From: Paraburkholderia bannensis
GTDB lineage: Bacteria > Pseudomonadota > Gammaproteobacteria > Burkholderiales > Burkholderiaceae
NCBI RefSeq assembly: GCF_014200455.1
Contig: NZ_JACHBW010000002.1
Location: 62,001-126,000, forward strand
Direction: 5' to 3'
Length of the DNA stretch: 64,000 nucleotides
Part shown: positions 29,081 to 37,865 of the stretch, one piece after another
Layout of the letters: each line of letters begins with the position of its first letter
How positions within the stretch are numbered: position 1 is the first letter of the stretch
Position numbers and translations under genes: made by a program
The notes under the pieces: generated by a model
Seen by the model: the letters and a program-made list of their open reading frames with translations, nothing else
The model's database searches: none
Told to the model about the DNA's origin: nothing

Positions 29081-30460
29081 ATGGAACAGCACATCATCCC
29101 CATTCAGCCCGCCTCCACGCAGCCGGCACCGACTGGCCGGGACCTCTCGCGCGAACAGGAACTGCGCCGCGAAATCCTCGAACTGGTCGACCGCTATGCG
29201 CAGCTGAGCTGCGCGAGCGCGCCCTTCGTGCCGGGCGTGACGCCGGTGCCGCCCGCAGGCAAGGTAATTGGCGCGAGCGAATTGAAGAACATGGTCGAAG
29301 CCTCGCTGGACGGCTGGCTCACGACCGGGCGCTTCAACGACCAGTTCGAAGCCGATCTCGGCAAGCTGCTGGGCGTGCCTTATGTGTCGACCGTGAATTC
29401 CGGCTCGTCGGCGAACCTGGTGGCGTTTTCGGCGCTGACCTCGCCGCGCCTCGGCGATCGCGCGATCCGTCCGGGCGACGAAGTGATCGGCGTGGCGGCA
29501 GGTTTTCCGACCACCGTGAATCCGATCCTGCAATTCGGCGCAGTGCCGGTTTTCGTCGATATCGACATCCCCACGTACAACGTCGACCCGGCGCTGCTCG
29601 AAGCTGCCATCTCGCCGAAAACCAAAGCGATCATGCTGGCTCACACGCTCGGCAATCCGTTCAATCTCGAAGTCGTGACGGCGTTGTGCCGCAAGCACAA
29701 CCTGTGGCTGATCGAAGATTGCTGCGACGCGCTGGGCGCGACGTATCAGGGCAAGCTGGTCGGCACCTTCGGCGACATCGGCACGCTGAGCTTCTATCCC
29801 GCGCACCACATCACAATGGGCGAAGGCGGTGCGGTGTTCACGCGCAATCCGGAACTCAAGGCGATCGTGGATTCGTTCCGCGACTGGGGACGCGACTGCT
29901 ATTGTCCGCCGGGCCGCGACAATACCTGCAACAAGCGTTTTTGCTGGAAACTTGGCGATCTGCCTGCGGGTTACGACCACAAGTACACGTACTCGCACCT
30001 CGGTTACAACCTGAAGATCACCGACATGCAAGCGGCCTGCGCGCTGGCGCAGCTCGATCGTGTCGAGAAATTCATCGCCACGCGCCGCCGCAACTTCGGC
30101 TTCCTCAAAGAGCGTCTGCGCGAGAGCGAAGAGTTTCTCGTCCTGCCGGAGGCAACCGCTGGCAGCGACCCGTCGTGGTTCGGCTTTCCACTCACCTTGC
30201 GCGATAACGCGCCGGTGACGCGCACCGACCTGCTCGGCTATCTCGACCAGAAGAAGATCGGCACACGTCTGCTGTTCGGCGGCAACCTGCTGCGCCAGCC
30301 GTATATGGCAGGCCGCAATTATCGCGTTGCGTCCGATCTCACGCAGACGGATCGCGTGATGCACAACACTTTCTGGATTGGCGTTTATCCGGGACTCGAC
30401 GACGAGCGCCTGGAATTCGCCGCACGCGCTATCGAGGAATTCCTCGGCGTGGCGTTTTGA
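29081..30460 (+). CDS. rfbH: CDP-4-keto-6-deoxyglucose 3-dehydratase (E1)
   Basis: PMP/[2Fe-2S] enzyme of 459 residues that removes the C3 hydroxyl. It has an aminotransferase fold, but the PLP lysine is replaced by histidine in [17 protein letters not shown] (His242/His243), a hallmark of E1. The iron-sulfur cysteines fit the family spacing C-X57-C-X-C-X7-C exactly: Cys215, Cys273, Cys275, Cys283. The ATG at 29081 is chosen because an in-frame upstream start would overlap rfbG. E1 needs a reductase (E3); none is seen in this window. Confidence 0.95.
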   Translation: MEQHIIPIQPASTQPAPTGRDLSREQELRREILELVDRYAQLSCASAPFVPGVTPVPPAGKVIGASELKNMVEASLDGWLTTGRFNDQFEADLGKLLGVPYVSTVNSGSSANLVAFSALTSPRLGDRAIRPGDEVIGVAAGFPTTVNPILQFGAVPVFVDIDIPTYNVDPALLEAAISPKTKAIMLAHTLGNPFNLEVVTALCRKHNLWLIEDCCDALGATYQGKLVGTFGDIGTLSFYPAHHITMGEGGAVFTRNPELKAIVDSFRDWGRDCYCPPGRDNTCNKRFCWKLGDLPAGYDHKYTYSHLGYNLKITDMQAACALAQLDRVEKFIATRRRNFGFLKERLRESEEFLVLPEATAGSDPSWFGFPLTLRDNAPVTRTDLLGYLDQKKIGTRLLFGGNLLRQPYMAGRNYRVASDLTQTDRVMHNTFWIGVYPGLDDERLEFAARAIEEFLGVAF

Positions 30461-30488
30461 ACGCGCGAGTTGCGAGGGCATTCGCACC

Positions 30489-31613
30489 ATGCTGAATACG
30501 CGAGACAACAGCGCGACCGCGCAAATCAAGGCTGCGCCGCCCGGCGCGAAAATGCTGGACGTCTGGCATGAGGACGTCAGGTATATCGTCGCTCAACCTC
30601 TGCCATGGGAAAAGCTGAGTGGCCGGCGCGTGCTGGTTACAGGCGCGGGCGGGTTCCTCGGCGGCTATCTCGTGCGCACATTGCTCGGGCTGCATGCGCT
30701 CGGCAAGGTGAGGCAGCCGGTCGAAGTCGTGGCCATGGTGCGCGACGCTGCGCGCGCTCGCGCGCGCTTTGCGGACATAACCGCGCAGACAGCCAGCCAT
30801 TTGCAACTATCCGAATGGAATCTGAACCAGATCGCAGTGCCCGATCTGGACCCATGCGATTACATCCTGCACGCCGCCAGCCAGGCGAGCCCGCGCTTTT
30901 ATGGCTCTGACCCGGTCGGCACCTTGATGCCCAATGCGGTCGGTACAGCAGCGTTGCTGGAAATGCTGCGGGGTAATCCGTCGGCCCAGGGCATGCTATT
31001 CGTAAGCAGCTCCGAGGTCTACGGTTCGGTGGCAGGGGAACAGATGCTCGCGGAGACTGGCTATGGCGTGGTGGACCCGACCGCCGTTCGTTCGTGCTAC
31101 GCGGAGAGCAAACGCATCGGCGAAGCAATGTGCGCTGCCTGGCATCATCAGCACGGCATCCCCGCCTATATTGCGAGGCCGTTCCACACCTATGGTCCGG
31201 GCCTGCAAGCCGACGACGGACGTGTCTTCGCAGACTTCGTCTTCAATGTGCTGCGCGGCGAAAACATCGTCATGAATAGCGATGGTAGCGCACGACGCGC
31301 CTTCTGCTACGTCTCAGACGCGATTCTTGGCCTTTTCACCGTGCTGCTGCAAGGCGCGCCAGCCCAGCCTTACAACGTGGCGAATCCCGCGGCCGAACTT
31401 TCCGTGATGGAACTGGCGGAATTGCTCGCGGGACTGTATCCGCTCAAGAACCTGCGCGTCGAGCGCCGTGCGCCTGCGAACCAATCCGGCTATCTGCTCA
31501 GCAGCTTCAACCGGCTAGTGCCGGATGTTAGCCGTCTGGAAGCACTTGGATGGCGCGCCCACACCACGCCCGATGCAGGCTTTCGTCGCATGATCGAGGC
31601 GTATCAGATATGA
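30489..31613 (+). CDS. NAD-dependent epimerase/dehydratase (extended SDR)
   Basis: 374 residues. After a leader of about 45 residues comes the cofactor loop VLVTGAGGFLGGYLVRTLLG. Catalytic Ser/Thr is in FVSSSEVYG and the YxxxK pair in SCYAESKRIGEAMC. Late motifs ARPFHTYGPGLQADDGRVFA and RRAFCYVSDAI are as in nucleotide-sugar epimerases and decarboxylases. In this setting it probably reduces or epimerises the CDP-keto-deoxy sugar, as CDP-abequose/paratose synthases do, but the exact step is unknown. Its stop overlaps the next start (ATGA). Confidence 0.8.
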   Translation: MLNTRDNSATAQIKAAPPGAKMLDVWHEDVRYIVAQPLPWEKLSGRRVLVTGAGGFLGGYLVRTLLGLHALGKVRQPVEVVAMVRDAARARARFADITAQTASHLQLSEWNLNQIAVPDLDPCDYILHAASQASPRFYGSDPVGTLMPNAVGTAALLEMLRGNPSAQGMLFVSSSEVYGSVAGEQMLAETGYGVVDPTAVRSCYAESKRIGEAMCAAWHHQHGIPAYIARPFHTYGPGLQADDGRVFADFVFNVLRGENIVMNSDGSARRAFCYVSDAILGLFTVLLQGAPAQPYNVANPAAELSVMELAELLAGLYPLKNLRVERRAPANQSGYLLSSFNRLVPDVSRLEALGWRAHTTPDAGFRRMIEAYQI

Positions 31614-32548
31614 CATCAACAATCGCTCAATTAAAAGCCCTCTACCGCGATGGCAGTCTTTCGAAACCGGATTTTATTCGCGAGGCACTGAAGGTTCATC
31701 AGACGCTGTTTCAGTATGTGGATGTCATTCGCACAACGGATATCCGTGAAATCCTCATTGATGCGAATTCCGTTGTATTTGTAGTCGGAGAAGAGGGCAT
31801 TCGACTTCAATGTCCGCCGAACGAGGCACGTGTAGCCCCCGTCGAAGTGATGAATTTCGATCATTACGAAATACACGAAACTCGTGTAATGGACACCGTT
31901 GCACAAGATTGCCGCAACCTCGTCGATATCGGCGCGAATATCGGTATGCATACCGTGCGCTTCGCGATGCGAGCGCCTCAGGCCCGCGTCTTCGCGTTCG
32001 AGCCGATGCCCGGAAGTTTCGCTTTTCTGCAACGAAACGTGGCGGAAAATGGCGTCGGCGATCGGGTTAGCTGTTTCAACTACGGCCTGTCAGATCGGAA
32101 CGGAACCATTGACTTCTTCATTGCGCCGACTGCCGGCACCAACGCTTCGCTCATGAACGTGGCGGACGCGCAAGACGCCCAGCGAATAGTTGGACTGACG
32201 CTGACGCTCGATCAATGGGCAACGAACCAGGCAATCGCACCGGACTTCATCAAGTGCGATGTGGAAGGCGCTGAACTCCTCGTATTCCGCGGCGGCCATT
32301 CGACACTCGCGCGGCATCGTCCCGTGGTCTTTACCGAACTCCTGCGCAAGTGGTCCAGACCGTTTGGCTACCACCCCAACGATGTGATCGAATTCTTCGC
32401 GTCGTTCGGCTACGAATGCATGGCAGTGGGCGAAACCGGAGTTCGCCGGTTGACCTGCGTAACCGATGAAACCATCGAGACAAACTATGTGTTCCTGCAC
32501 CGTGAGGCCCATGCCGAAAAAATCTCGCGGCTGGTGAGCAAAGCGTGA
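31610..32548 (+). CDS. FkbM-family methyltransferase
   Basis: 312-residue SAM-dependent O-methyltransferase of the FkbM group, common in glycan loci. Motif I is LVDIGANIGMHTVRFAM, followed by VFAFEPMPGSFAFLQRNVAE and the C-terminal DFIKCDVEGAELLVFRGG, typical of FkbM. It probably methylates a sugar hydroxyl. The first 100 bases are visibly less GC-rich than the neighbours. Four-base overlaps on both sides (ATGA upstream, GTGA downstream) place it firmly in the sugar operon. Confidence 0.85.
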   Translation: MTSTIAQLKALYRDGSLSKPDFIREALKVHQTLFQYVDVIRTTDIREILIDANSVVFVVGEEGIRLQCPPNEARVAPVEVMNFDHYEIHETRVMDTVAQDCRNLVDIGANIGMHTVRFAMRAPQARVFAFEPMPGSFAFLQRNVAENGVGDRVSCFNYGLSDRNGTIDFFIAPTAGTNASLMNVADAQDAQRIVGLTLTLDQWATNQAIAPDFIKCDVEGAELLVFRGGHSTLARHRPVVFTELLRKWSRPFGYHPNDVIEFFASFGYECMAVGETGVRRLTCVTDETIETNYVFLHREAHAEKISRLVSKA

Positions 32549-33351
32549 AAAGAACGACTACCGAACTCGCCCGCCGCATGCGCGTAGAAGCATTGCAGAT
32601 GGTGCAGCGTGCCCGCGCTTCGCATATCGCAAGTGCGCTTTCGATTTGCGACATCGTCGCGGTGCTCTACGGCGAGGTCCTCAACGTGGACCCGGACGAA
32701 CCCCAGGCAACGCAGCGAGACCGCTTCATCCTGAGCAAGGGTCACGCGTGCGTGGCCATCTATGCGGCGCTGGCCGAATGCGGCTTTTTCGAGCGCTCCG
32801 AACTGCTGTCCTATGGCCGTGACGGCTCGCCGTTGATGAACCACATTAGCCATAAGGTGACCGGCGTCGAGTTCTCCACGGGCTCGCTCGGGCACGGGCT
32901 GCCGTTTGGCGTGGGCAAGGCGCTTGCCGCCAGACGTAACGACGCCGCATGGCGCACCTTCGTCCTTCTGAGCGACGGCGAACTGGGCGAAGGCAGCAAC
33001 TGGGAAGCGCTCATGTTTGCCGCCCATCATCGACTCGACAACCTGGTCGCGATTGTCGACTACAACAAGCTGCAGAGCCTGACCACCGTCGATCAGACAC
33101 TGCGACTCGAGCCGCTGGCGGACAAATTCGCCGCGTTCGGCTGGAGCGTGCGGGAAGTGGACGGCCACGACCACGACGCGCTGCGCACGGCGCTGGGCTG
33201 CACGCCCTGGCAGCCGGGCAAGCCTTCAATGCTGATCGCGCACACTATCAAGGGTAAAGGCGTCAGCGCAATGGAGAACAAGGTCGAGTGGCATTACCGC
33301 TCGCCAGACGCGGATCAACTGGCGCAGTTCCTCGAAGAGCTGGAGGGCTAA
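32545..33351 (+). CDS. transketolase-like N-terminal subunit
   Basis: 268 residues, equal to the TPP-binding half of transketolase. Motifs: DRFILSKGHACVAIYAALAE, TGSLGHGLPFGVGKALA, and the TPP motif LLSDGELGEGSNWEALMFAA followed about 15 residues on by VDYNKLQ. The start is GTG. It is paired with a C-terminal subunit 4 bp downstream. Split transketolases inside sugar operons usually move a two-carbon unit onto a keto sugar; the donor and acceptor are unknown here. Confidence 0.88.
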   Translation: MKRTTTELARRMRVEALQMVQRARASHIASALSICDIVAVLYGEVLNVDPDEPQATQRDRFILSKGHACVAIYAALAECGFFERSELLSYGRDGSPLMNHISHKVTGVEFSTGSLGHGLPFGVGKALAARRNDAAWRTFVLLSDGELGEGSNWEALMFAAHHRLDNLVAIVDYNKLQSLTTVDQTLRLEPLADKFAAFGWSVREVDGHDHDALRTALGCTPWQPGKPSMLIAHTIKGKGVSAMENKVEWHYRSPDADQLAQFLEELEG

Positions 33352-33355
33352 TACG

Positions 33356-34267
33356 ATGCGTAATGCGTTTATCGAAGAACTGGTGGCGCTGGCTGCCGAA
33401 CACCCGCATATTGCATTGATTGTCGGCGACCTGGGCTATTCCGTTATTGAGCCATTCGCAGACCGCTTTCCAGAGCGCTTCATCAATGCAGGCGTTGCCG
33501 AGCAGAACATGACTGGCCTTGCTGCCGGCATGGCATCGGAGGGCTACCACGTCTTCACGTATTCCATTGCGAATTTCCCAACCTTTCGGTGTGCAGAGCA
33601 GATTCGCAACGATGTCGACTATCACAGGTTTCCCGTGACTGTAGTTTCTGTAGGCGGAGGTCTCGCCTATGGTGCGCTGGGATATTCCCATCATGCGGTG
33701 CAAGACTACGCGCTGATGCGCAGTTTCCCGAACATGCTGATCGCCGCGCCTGGCGATCCGATGGAAGTGCGCGCCTGCATGCGCTATCTGGTCGAGCACC
33801 CGCAGCCGTCCTACCTGCGTCTTGGCAAAGCTGGCGAGCCCAATTTTCACGCCGCCGTGCCGCAGGTCGCTCCGGGGCGATGGCTCAAGATCGCGGATGC
33901 AAAAACGCCCGCCGATGCGCGTAAAACGCTGCTGTCCACCGGCGCGGGCATGAGCATCGCGATGAACTGGCGCGAACACCCCGATTTCGCACAATACGAA
34001 GTGCATTCCCTGCCGCTCTGGAGCATGGCTGCCAAGAGCACGCAGCCGATCACGCTTGAGGACTTTGCGCTCGTCGAAACCCTCGAAGATCATCTCACGG
34101 ACGGCGGCTTCGGTTCGTGGCTTATGGAATCCGCCATCGGCCGCCGCAACGGCGCGGCGATCGACGTGCACGCCCTCTCACACGAAGTGTGCGGGACAGT
34201 TGGATCGCAGGAAAAACTCAATGCACTGGGCGGCCTGCCGCTGCGGTCTGCCGTAGCCATCTCGTAA
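33356..34267 (+). CDS. transketolase-like C-terminal subunit
   Basis: 303 residues, equal to the pyrimidine-binding plus C-terminal domains of transketolase. The conserved Glu that activates TPP is in RFINAGVAEQNMTGLAAGMA. Further motifs are YSIANFPTFRCAEQIRND, SVGGGLAYGALGYSHHAVQD and SYLRLGKAGEP. Must act with the gene before it (4-bp gap). Together they form a full-length transketolase in two chains, clearly distinct from housekeeping TktA by being split and by context. Confidence 0.88.
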   Translation: MRNAFIEELVALAAEHPHIALIVGDLGYSVIEPFADRFPERFINAGVAEQNMTGLAAGMASEGYHVFTYSIANFPTFRCAEQIRNDVDYHRFPVTVVSVGGGLAYGALGYSHHAVQDYALMRSFPNMLIAAPGDPMEVRACMRYLVEHPQPSYLRLGKAGEPNFHAAVPQVAPGRWLKIADAKTPADARKTLLSTGAGMSIAMNWREHPDFAQYEVHSLPLWSMAAKSTQPITLEDFALVETLEDHLTDGGFGSWLMESAIGRRNGAAIDVHALSHEVCGTVGSQEKLNALGGLPLRSAVAIS

Positions 34268-34276
34268 AGCGACACC

Positions 34277-35749
34277 ATGCAAACTGGCAATATTCTTCTT
34301 TCACTCTGCATCCCGACGTATAACCGCTCTGCGACGCTCAAAACTACGCTCGAGAGCATCGTCACACAGGAAGCATTCCTCGCGACCAACGAAATCGAGG
34401 TCGTCATTGCGGACAATTGCTCCAACGACGACACGGCGCAAGTCGCGACGGACTATGCGAATCGTTTTCCCGGCAAAATTCTTTTCTATCGAAACGAGGT
34501 CAACATCGGACCGGAAAAGAATTTCCATTTGGTGTTGGCCAAAGCACGAGGTCAGTTTCTCAAGCTCCATAACGACAGCTTGCTGGTGCGCGACGGTAGC
34601 CTCGGCGAAATCGTCAAGGTCATCCGCGCGAGCGCGCAGCTCAAGCCCACCATTTTCATGACGAACGGCGCGAAAGGATCGGCCAACCCGATCGAGCCGC
34701 TCGCCGATCTGGACAGCTTCATCCAGCGCGTTTCCTACATTTGCACGTGGATTGGCGCATTCGGGCTCTGGCGCGAACAGTTTCAGGCGATTCCCGACTT
34801 CCTGGAGAACGCGTCCTCGCGTCTGGTCCAGACGGACATCCTGCTCAAGCTGATCTCGACGGGCAAGGGCGTGCTGGTTCTGCACGGCAACTATTTTTTC
34901 TCGCAGGATGTAGGCAGCAAAAGCGGCTACAACCTCGCGGAAGTGTTCGGCAAGAATTATCTCGGCATGCTAAAGAAGTATGTGGCGGCCGGCAAGATCA
35001 CGCCGCACACCTATGCGAAGGAAAAGCAGGATCTGCTGCTGAACCACATCCTGCCGTACTACATGGATAGCGCCAACGCTTTCGAGAAGACCGATTTCTT
35101 CGAAAACATGGCGGACTATCGCGACGAGCCGTATTTCTTCAAGGCGCTGGAGGGACGAGCCGGGCAATTCTGGCGCCTGTCGAATCCGCACAATTCCACC
35201 AGGCTGGTGAAACTCGCCCTGACGTCGTCGCTAGCGAAGATCAAGGTGGGGCGCCGCACTTATGGCGACCTGACGGTGATGGATTTCGGCCACCCGGACG
35301 AGCGCCTGACGATCGGCAATTTCGTGTCGATCGCCGATAACGTGCGCTTTCTTTTGGGCGGCAATCATCCTCACGGCGGCCTGTCGACGTTTCCATTCAC
35401 GTTCAGCTATCACGGCAAGCTGGAGGCGCAAACCAAGGGGCCGATCACGATCGGCGACGACGTGTGGATCGGCTACGACGCGATCATTCTTTCCGGCGTG
35501 AGGATTGGGCAGGGCGCGGTGATCGCGGCGGGCAGCGTCGTGACCCGGGACGTGCCGCCCTACGCGATCGTGGGCGGCAATCCGGCCAAGGTCATCAAAT
35601 ACCGCTTTGCGCCGGACGTCGTCGAAAAGCTTTGCGCATTCGACTTCTCGAAACTATCCGATCAGACGATTCTCGCCATGGGCGAGTTGCTCTACGACAA
35701 GCTCGACAGCAGCAATATCGATGAGGTGCTGGCGAAGCTGACGCAGTGA
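34277..35749 (+). CDS. GT2 glycosyltransferase fused to hexapeptide acetyltransferase
   Basis: 490 residues in two catalytic parts. Residues 5 to about 240 are a GT-A family 2 transferase ([40 protein letters not shown]). A helical middle follows. Residues about 330-450 are a left-handed beta-helix acetyltransferase of the CatB/virginiamycin type, with [34 protein letters not shown] and [20 protein letters not shown]. It would transfer and O- or N-acetylate one sugar. Last gene of the sugar operon, closed by a terminator. Confidence 0.85.
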   Translation: MQTGNILLSLCIPTYNRSATLKTTLESIVTQEAFLATNEIEVVIADNCSNDDTAQVATDYANRFPGKILFYRNEVNIGPEKNFHLVLAKARGQFLKLHNDSLLVRDGSLGEIVKVIRASAQLKPTIFMTNGAKGSANPIEPLADLDSFIQRVSYICTWIGAFGLWREQFQAIPDFLENASSRLVQTDILLKLISTGKGVLVLHGNYFFSQDVGSKSGYNLAEVFGKNYLGMLKKYVAAGKITPHTYAKEKQDLLLNHILPYYMDSANAFEKTDFFENMADYRDEPYFFKALEGRAGQFWRLSNPHNSTRLVKLALTSSLAKIKVGRRTYGDLTVMDFGHPDERLTIGNFVSIADNVRFLLGGNHPHGGLSTFPFTFSYHGKLEAQTKGPITIGDDVWIGYDAIILSGVRIGQGAVIAAGSVVTRDVPPYAIVGGNPAKVIKYRFAPDVVEKLCAFDFSKLSDQTILAMGELLYDKLDSSNIDEVLAKLTQ

Positions 35750-35838
35750 AGAAGCGCGGTTGAGACCATGGGTGAGCCGTGAGAAGGCGTCGCCCATGGG
35801 AAAGCCAGGTAGATCCGCCAGAACCTGCGGACGAAAAA

Positions 35839-35876
35839 AAGGGCGCAGCACGTTTTGCTGAGCCCTTGATTTTTTA
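35839..35876. terminator. bidirectional terminator at end of sugar locus
   Basis: AAGGGC and AGCA arms pair with TGCT and GCCCTT around CGTTT, with seven A before and TTTTTT shortly after. It ends the sugar operon on the plus strand. On the minus strand it would have been the terminator for tRNA-Arg before the element inserted. Confidence 0.8.
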
Positions 35877-35885
35877 TGCGATCAA

Positions 35886-35935
35886 CTTTGGCGCGCCCGG
35901 CTGGGATCGAACCAGCAACCCCTGCCTTCGGAGGG
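35886..35935. repeat. distal attachment-site repeat (partial tRNA-Arg)
   Basis: 50 bases identical to 42876-42925. It covers the tRNA-Arg 3' half from the anticodon loop to the encoded CCA and a few bases beyond. After GGAGGG the sequence diverges, so no tRNA could be made from this copy. Confidence 0.92.
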
Positions 35936-35983
35936 TTGTAAGAGATCCAATATCGGCGCGGCTTTCCGGCTGATTTCTGCGTC

Positions 35984-36002
35984 TACAGGACGCGTACAGG
36001 AC
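35984..36002. repeat. paired direct repeats, possible recombinase arm sites
   Basis: TACAGGAC occurs twice with an 11-base period, between the left attachment repeat and the recombinase gene. The right end of the element has a comparable pair with the same period. Arm-type binding sites are the likely role. Confidence 0.4.
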
Positions 36003-36078
36003 TCCTGGCGCGAAGTGACGCAGATGGGAACGATTAGCAAATATGTAGCAAAACGGGGCCGTAACATATCAGGCGAAG

Positions 36079-37023
36079 GTGCGGCGCAAGGGGGTGCCGC
36101 CTCAATCGCGCAGCTTCCATGAGAAGAAGGACGCAGCCGCGTGGGTACGGGCGACCGAAGCGACGCTAGATCCCGGGGAGCTACCGAAGGCCGTGAAGGT
36201 GCAACCGGACGGCCTGAACACTTTAGCGGAGGTGCTGCGGCGGTACGCGAGCGACGTGAGCCCGAAGAAGCGCGGCGGGGACATCGAAGTGCTCACGCTG
36301 CGGCGGTGGCTCCGCGAGTGCCGAGAGTTCATCGCGACGCCCCTAGCGCAACTGGACGCTTCGAAGGTTGCCGCGTGGCGCGACTCGCAGATGGAAGGTC
36401 GAGCCGGGTCTTCGGTCGCGCGGCAGCAAAACCTTCTTTTTAGTGCGATCAATCTGGCGCGTGCCGAATGGGGCTGCGACATACCTGTGTTTAAGGTAGC
36501 CCGCCCGAAGAGTCCGCCGCACCGTGATCGCATCTTGAAGCCGAAGGAAGAGAAGGTGCTGTTGGCCGAAGCTCGCCTCGCCCAGAATCCCTACCTTGTC
36601 CCTTGTATACAGTTCGCGCTCGAAACGGCGATGCGTGCCGGTGAGATCATCAATGCGCGGTGGGTTGATATAGATTGGGAGCGGCGCGTAATTCGTCTGC
36701 CGCTCACGAAAACAGATGTGCCGCGCGACGTTCCACTGTCAGCCAAAGCGCTCGCCGCGCTGGAACCGCTCGACCGGGAGACTGAGCGCGTGTTTGCCGG
36801 GTTGACGAGCGAAACGCTCAAACGCCAGTTCATCCGGCTCGTGAAGCGTTGCAAGATTGCCGACTTTCATTTCCATGACTGCCGCCACACGTGCCTGAGC
36901 CGGTTAGCGTGCGAGAAGGGCTGGAACCCGATCCAGTTGGCGACCCTCTCCGGTCACAAGGACTTGAAGATGCTCCAGCGGTACGTCCATCTGCGCGCGG
37001 ATGATTTGGTGGCAATGCTGTAA
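36079..37023 (+). CDS. tyrosine recombinase (integrase), N-terminus disrupted
   Basis: Site-specific recombinase that would integrate and excise the element. The 314 residues from GTG at 36079 hold the core-binding domain (TLRRWLRECREFIATPLAQL) and the catalytic domain: first Arg in LETAMRAGEIINARW, HxxR in FHDCRHTCLSRL, His in TLSGHKDLK, Tyr nucleophile in MLQRYVHL. The normal start of this family (MGTISKYVAKRGR) is present at 36024 in another frame; a one-base shift near 36063-36066 separates it from YQAKVRRKG. So either the gene is frameshifted, it starts at the GTG, or the sequence has an error. Confidence 0.85.
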   Translation: MRRKGVPPQSRSFHEKKDAAAWVRATEATLDPGELPKAVKVQPDGLNTLAEVLRRYASDVSPKKRGGDIEVLTLRRWLRECREFIATPLAQLDASKVAAWRDSQMEGRAGSSVARQQNLLFSAINLARAEWGCDIPVFKVARPKSPPHRDRILKPKEEKVLLAEARLAQNPYLVPCIQFALETAMRAGEIINARWVDIDWERRVIRLPLTKTDVPRDVPLSAKALAALEPLDRETERVFAGLTSETLKRQFIRLVKRCKIADFHFHDCRHTCLSRLACEKGWNPIQLATLSGHKDLKMLQRYVHLRADDLVAML

Positions 37024-37078
37024 GCGTCGGGTAGAAATGCGCGGCGAGTGGCTGAGGCTCGCCGCGCCTTCCCTTCCC

Positions 37079-37549
37079 TCACTCCGCCACATCCGGCACC
37101 TTCGGCCATTCCGGCTTATTCTCTGCTACCCATTTTTGCAGCACGCGGCGAGCCGAGTCACCCTTGGTCTCGATTTCCAACTCGTTGCAAATGGCGGTCC
37201 AAGTCGTTAGAACGCCGGCGTTGGGGTTAAGCTCCGGCACACTAGCCGCCCACTCAGCCGCACTAGGGGACGGTGCTTTCTTGATACCCAAGAGTTGGGA
37301 CAACGGAATCTGCGGCATTGAGGCATCGAGCACTACCGGCTCCACTTGGCTGAATGCATCAATACCAGAGACCAAGCTCGACAACGGAATTCCTTTAGCG
37401 GAATCTGCTTTCGCCGCCCGCAGCAAGCCCTCTACGCGCTCGACCAGCCGCAGTATTGCATCGTTGAACGACAGATTCTCAAACGGATCGCGGCGGGCGA
37501 GATTGGCGACTCGCACAGCGACTGCTGTATCAACGTCGTACTTAGGCAT
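37079..37549 (-). CDS. hypothetical protein, possible RHH regulator
   Basis: 156 residues (MPKYDVDTAVAVRVANLARR). The first 45 residues read as strand-helix-helix (KYDVDTAV, then AVRVANLARR, then NLSFNDAILRLVERVEGL), the order of a ribbon-helix-helix DNA-binding domain, and resemble the SeqA N-terminus in layout. A Ser/Ala/Pro linker and a helical C-terminal domain (WTAICNELEIETKGDSARRV) follow. GGGAG precedes the ATG. The upstream region holds several copies of an inverted TTCACTAGT motif, consistent with autoregulation. Function is otherwise unknown. Confidence 0.6.
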   Translation of the reverse strand: MPKYDVDTAVAVRVANLARRDPFENLSFNDAILRLVERVEGLLRAAKADSAKGIPLSSLVSGIDAFSQVEPVVLDASMPQIPLSQLLGIKKAPSPSAAEWAASVPELNPNAGVLTTWTAICNELEIETKGDSARRVLQKWVAENKPEWPKVPDVAE

Positions 37550-37559
37550 AGCAGACTCC

Positions 37560-37636
37560 CTAGTGAACTTGCGACTTCACTGTAGCATCACGAATTCACT
37601 AGTGCAAGATATATACACTAGTTATCAACTAGTGAA
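37560..37636 (-). promoter_or_regulatory. TTCACTAGT operator cluster with promoter
   Basis: Five related half-sites: CTAGTGAA 37560-37567, TTCACT 37576-37581, TTCACTAGTG 37595-37604, CACTAGTT 37616-37623 and AACTAGTGAA 37627-37636. The last two form a perfect inverted repeat, CACTAGTT-ATC-AACTAGTG. On the minus strand TTGCAC, 17 bases, TACAGT is a plausible promoter embedded in them (37607 to 37579). Probably bound by the product of the downstream gene. Confidence 0.6.
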
Positions 37637-37637
37637 G

Positions 37638-37650
37638 CCCCCCCCCCCCC
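37638..37650. repeat. poly-C tract of 13
   Basis: Thirteen consecutive C immediately beside the operator cluster. Long homopolymers like this are unusual in this genome type and prone to slippage; the assembled length may also be unreliable. Confidence 0.7.
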
Positions 37651-37865
37651 TTCCCTGCCTATTGTGGGCAGTCCACGCGATTGCCGATCTGAGTTCGATC
37701 TTTTGCAGGGCGCGTATGGGACTCGTGCCGATGCTGCGTGCGCGGGACGAGGAGCGAAATGGACAGACGCAAGGGAGGGTCCGCCGCGAAGCGCGAACGG
37801 ACGCTACAAAGTGTTCGAAACGACAGTTGTACCTCTGCCAACGCGAGTCTCTGCGGCTCGCCACG

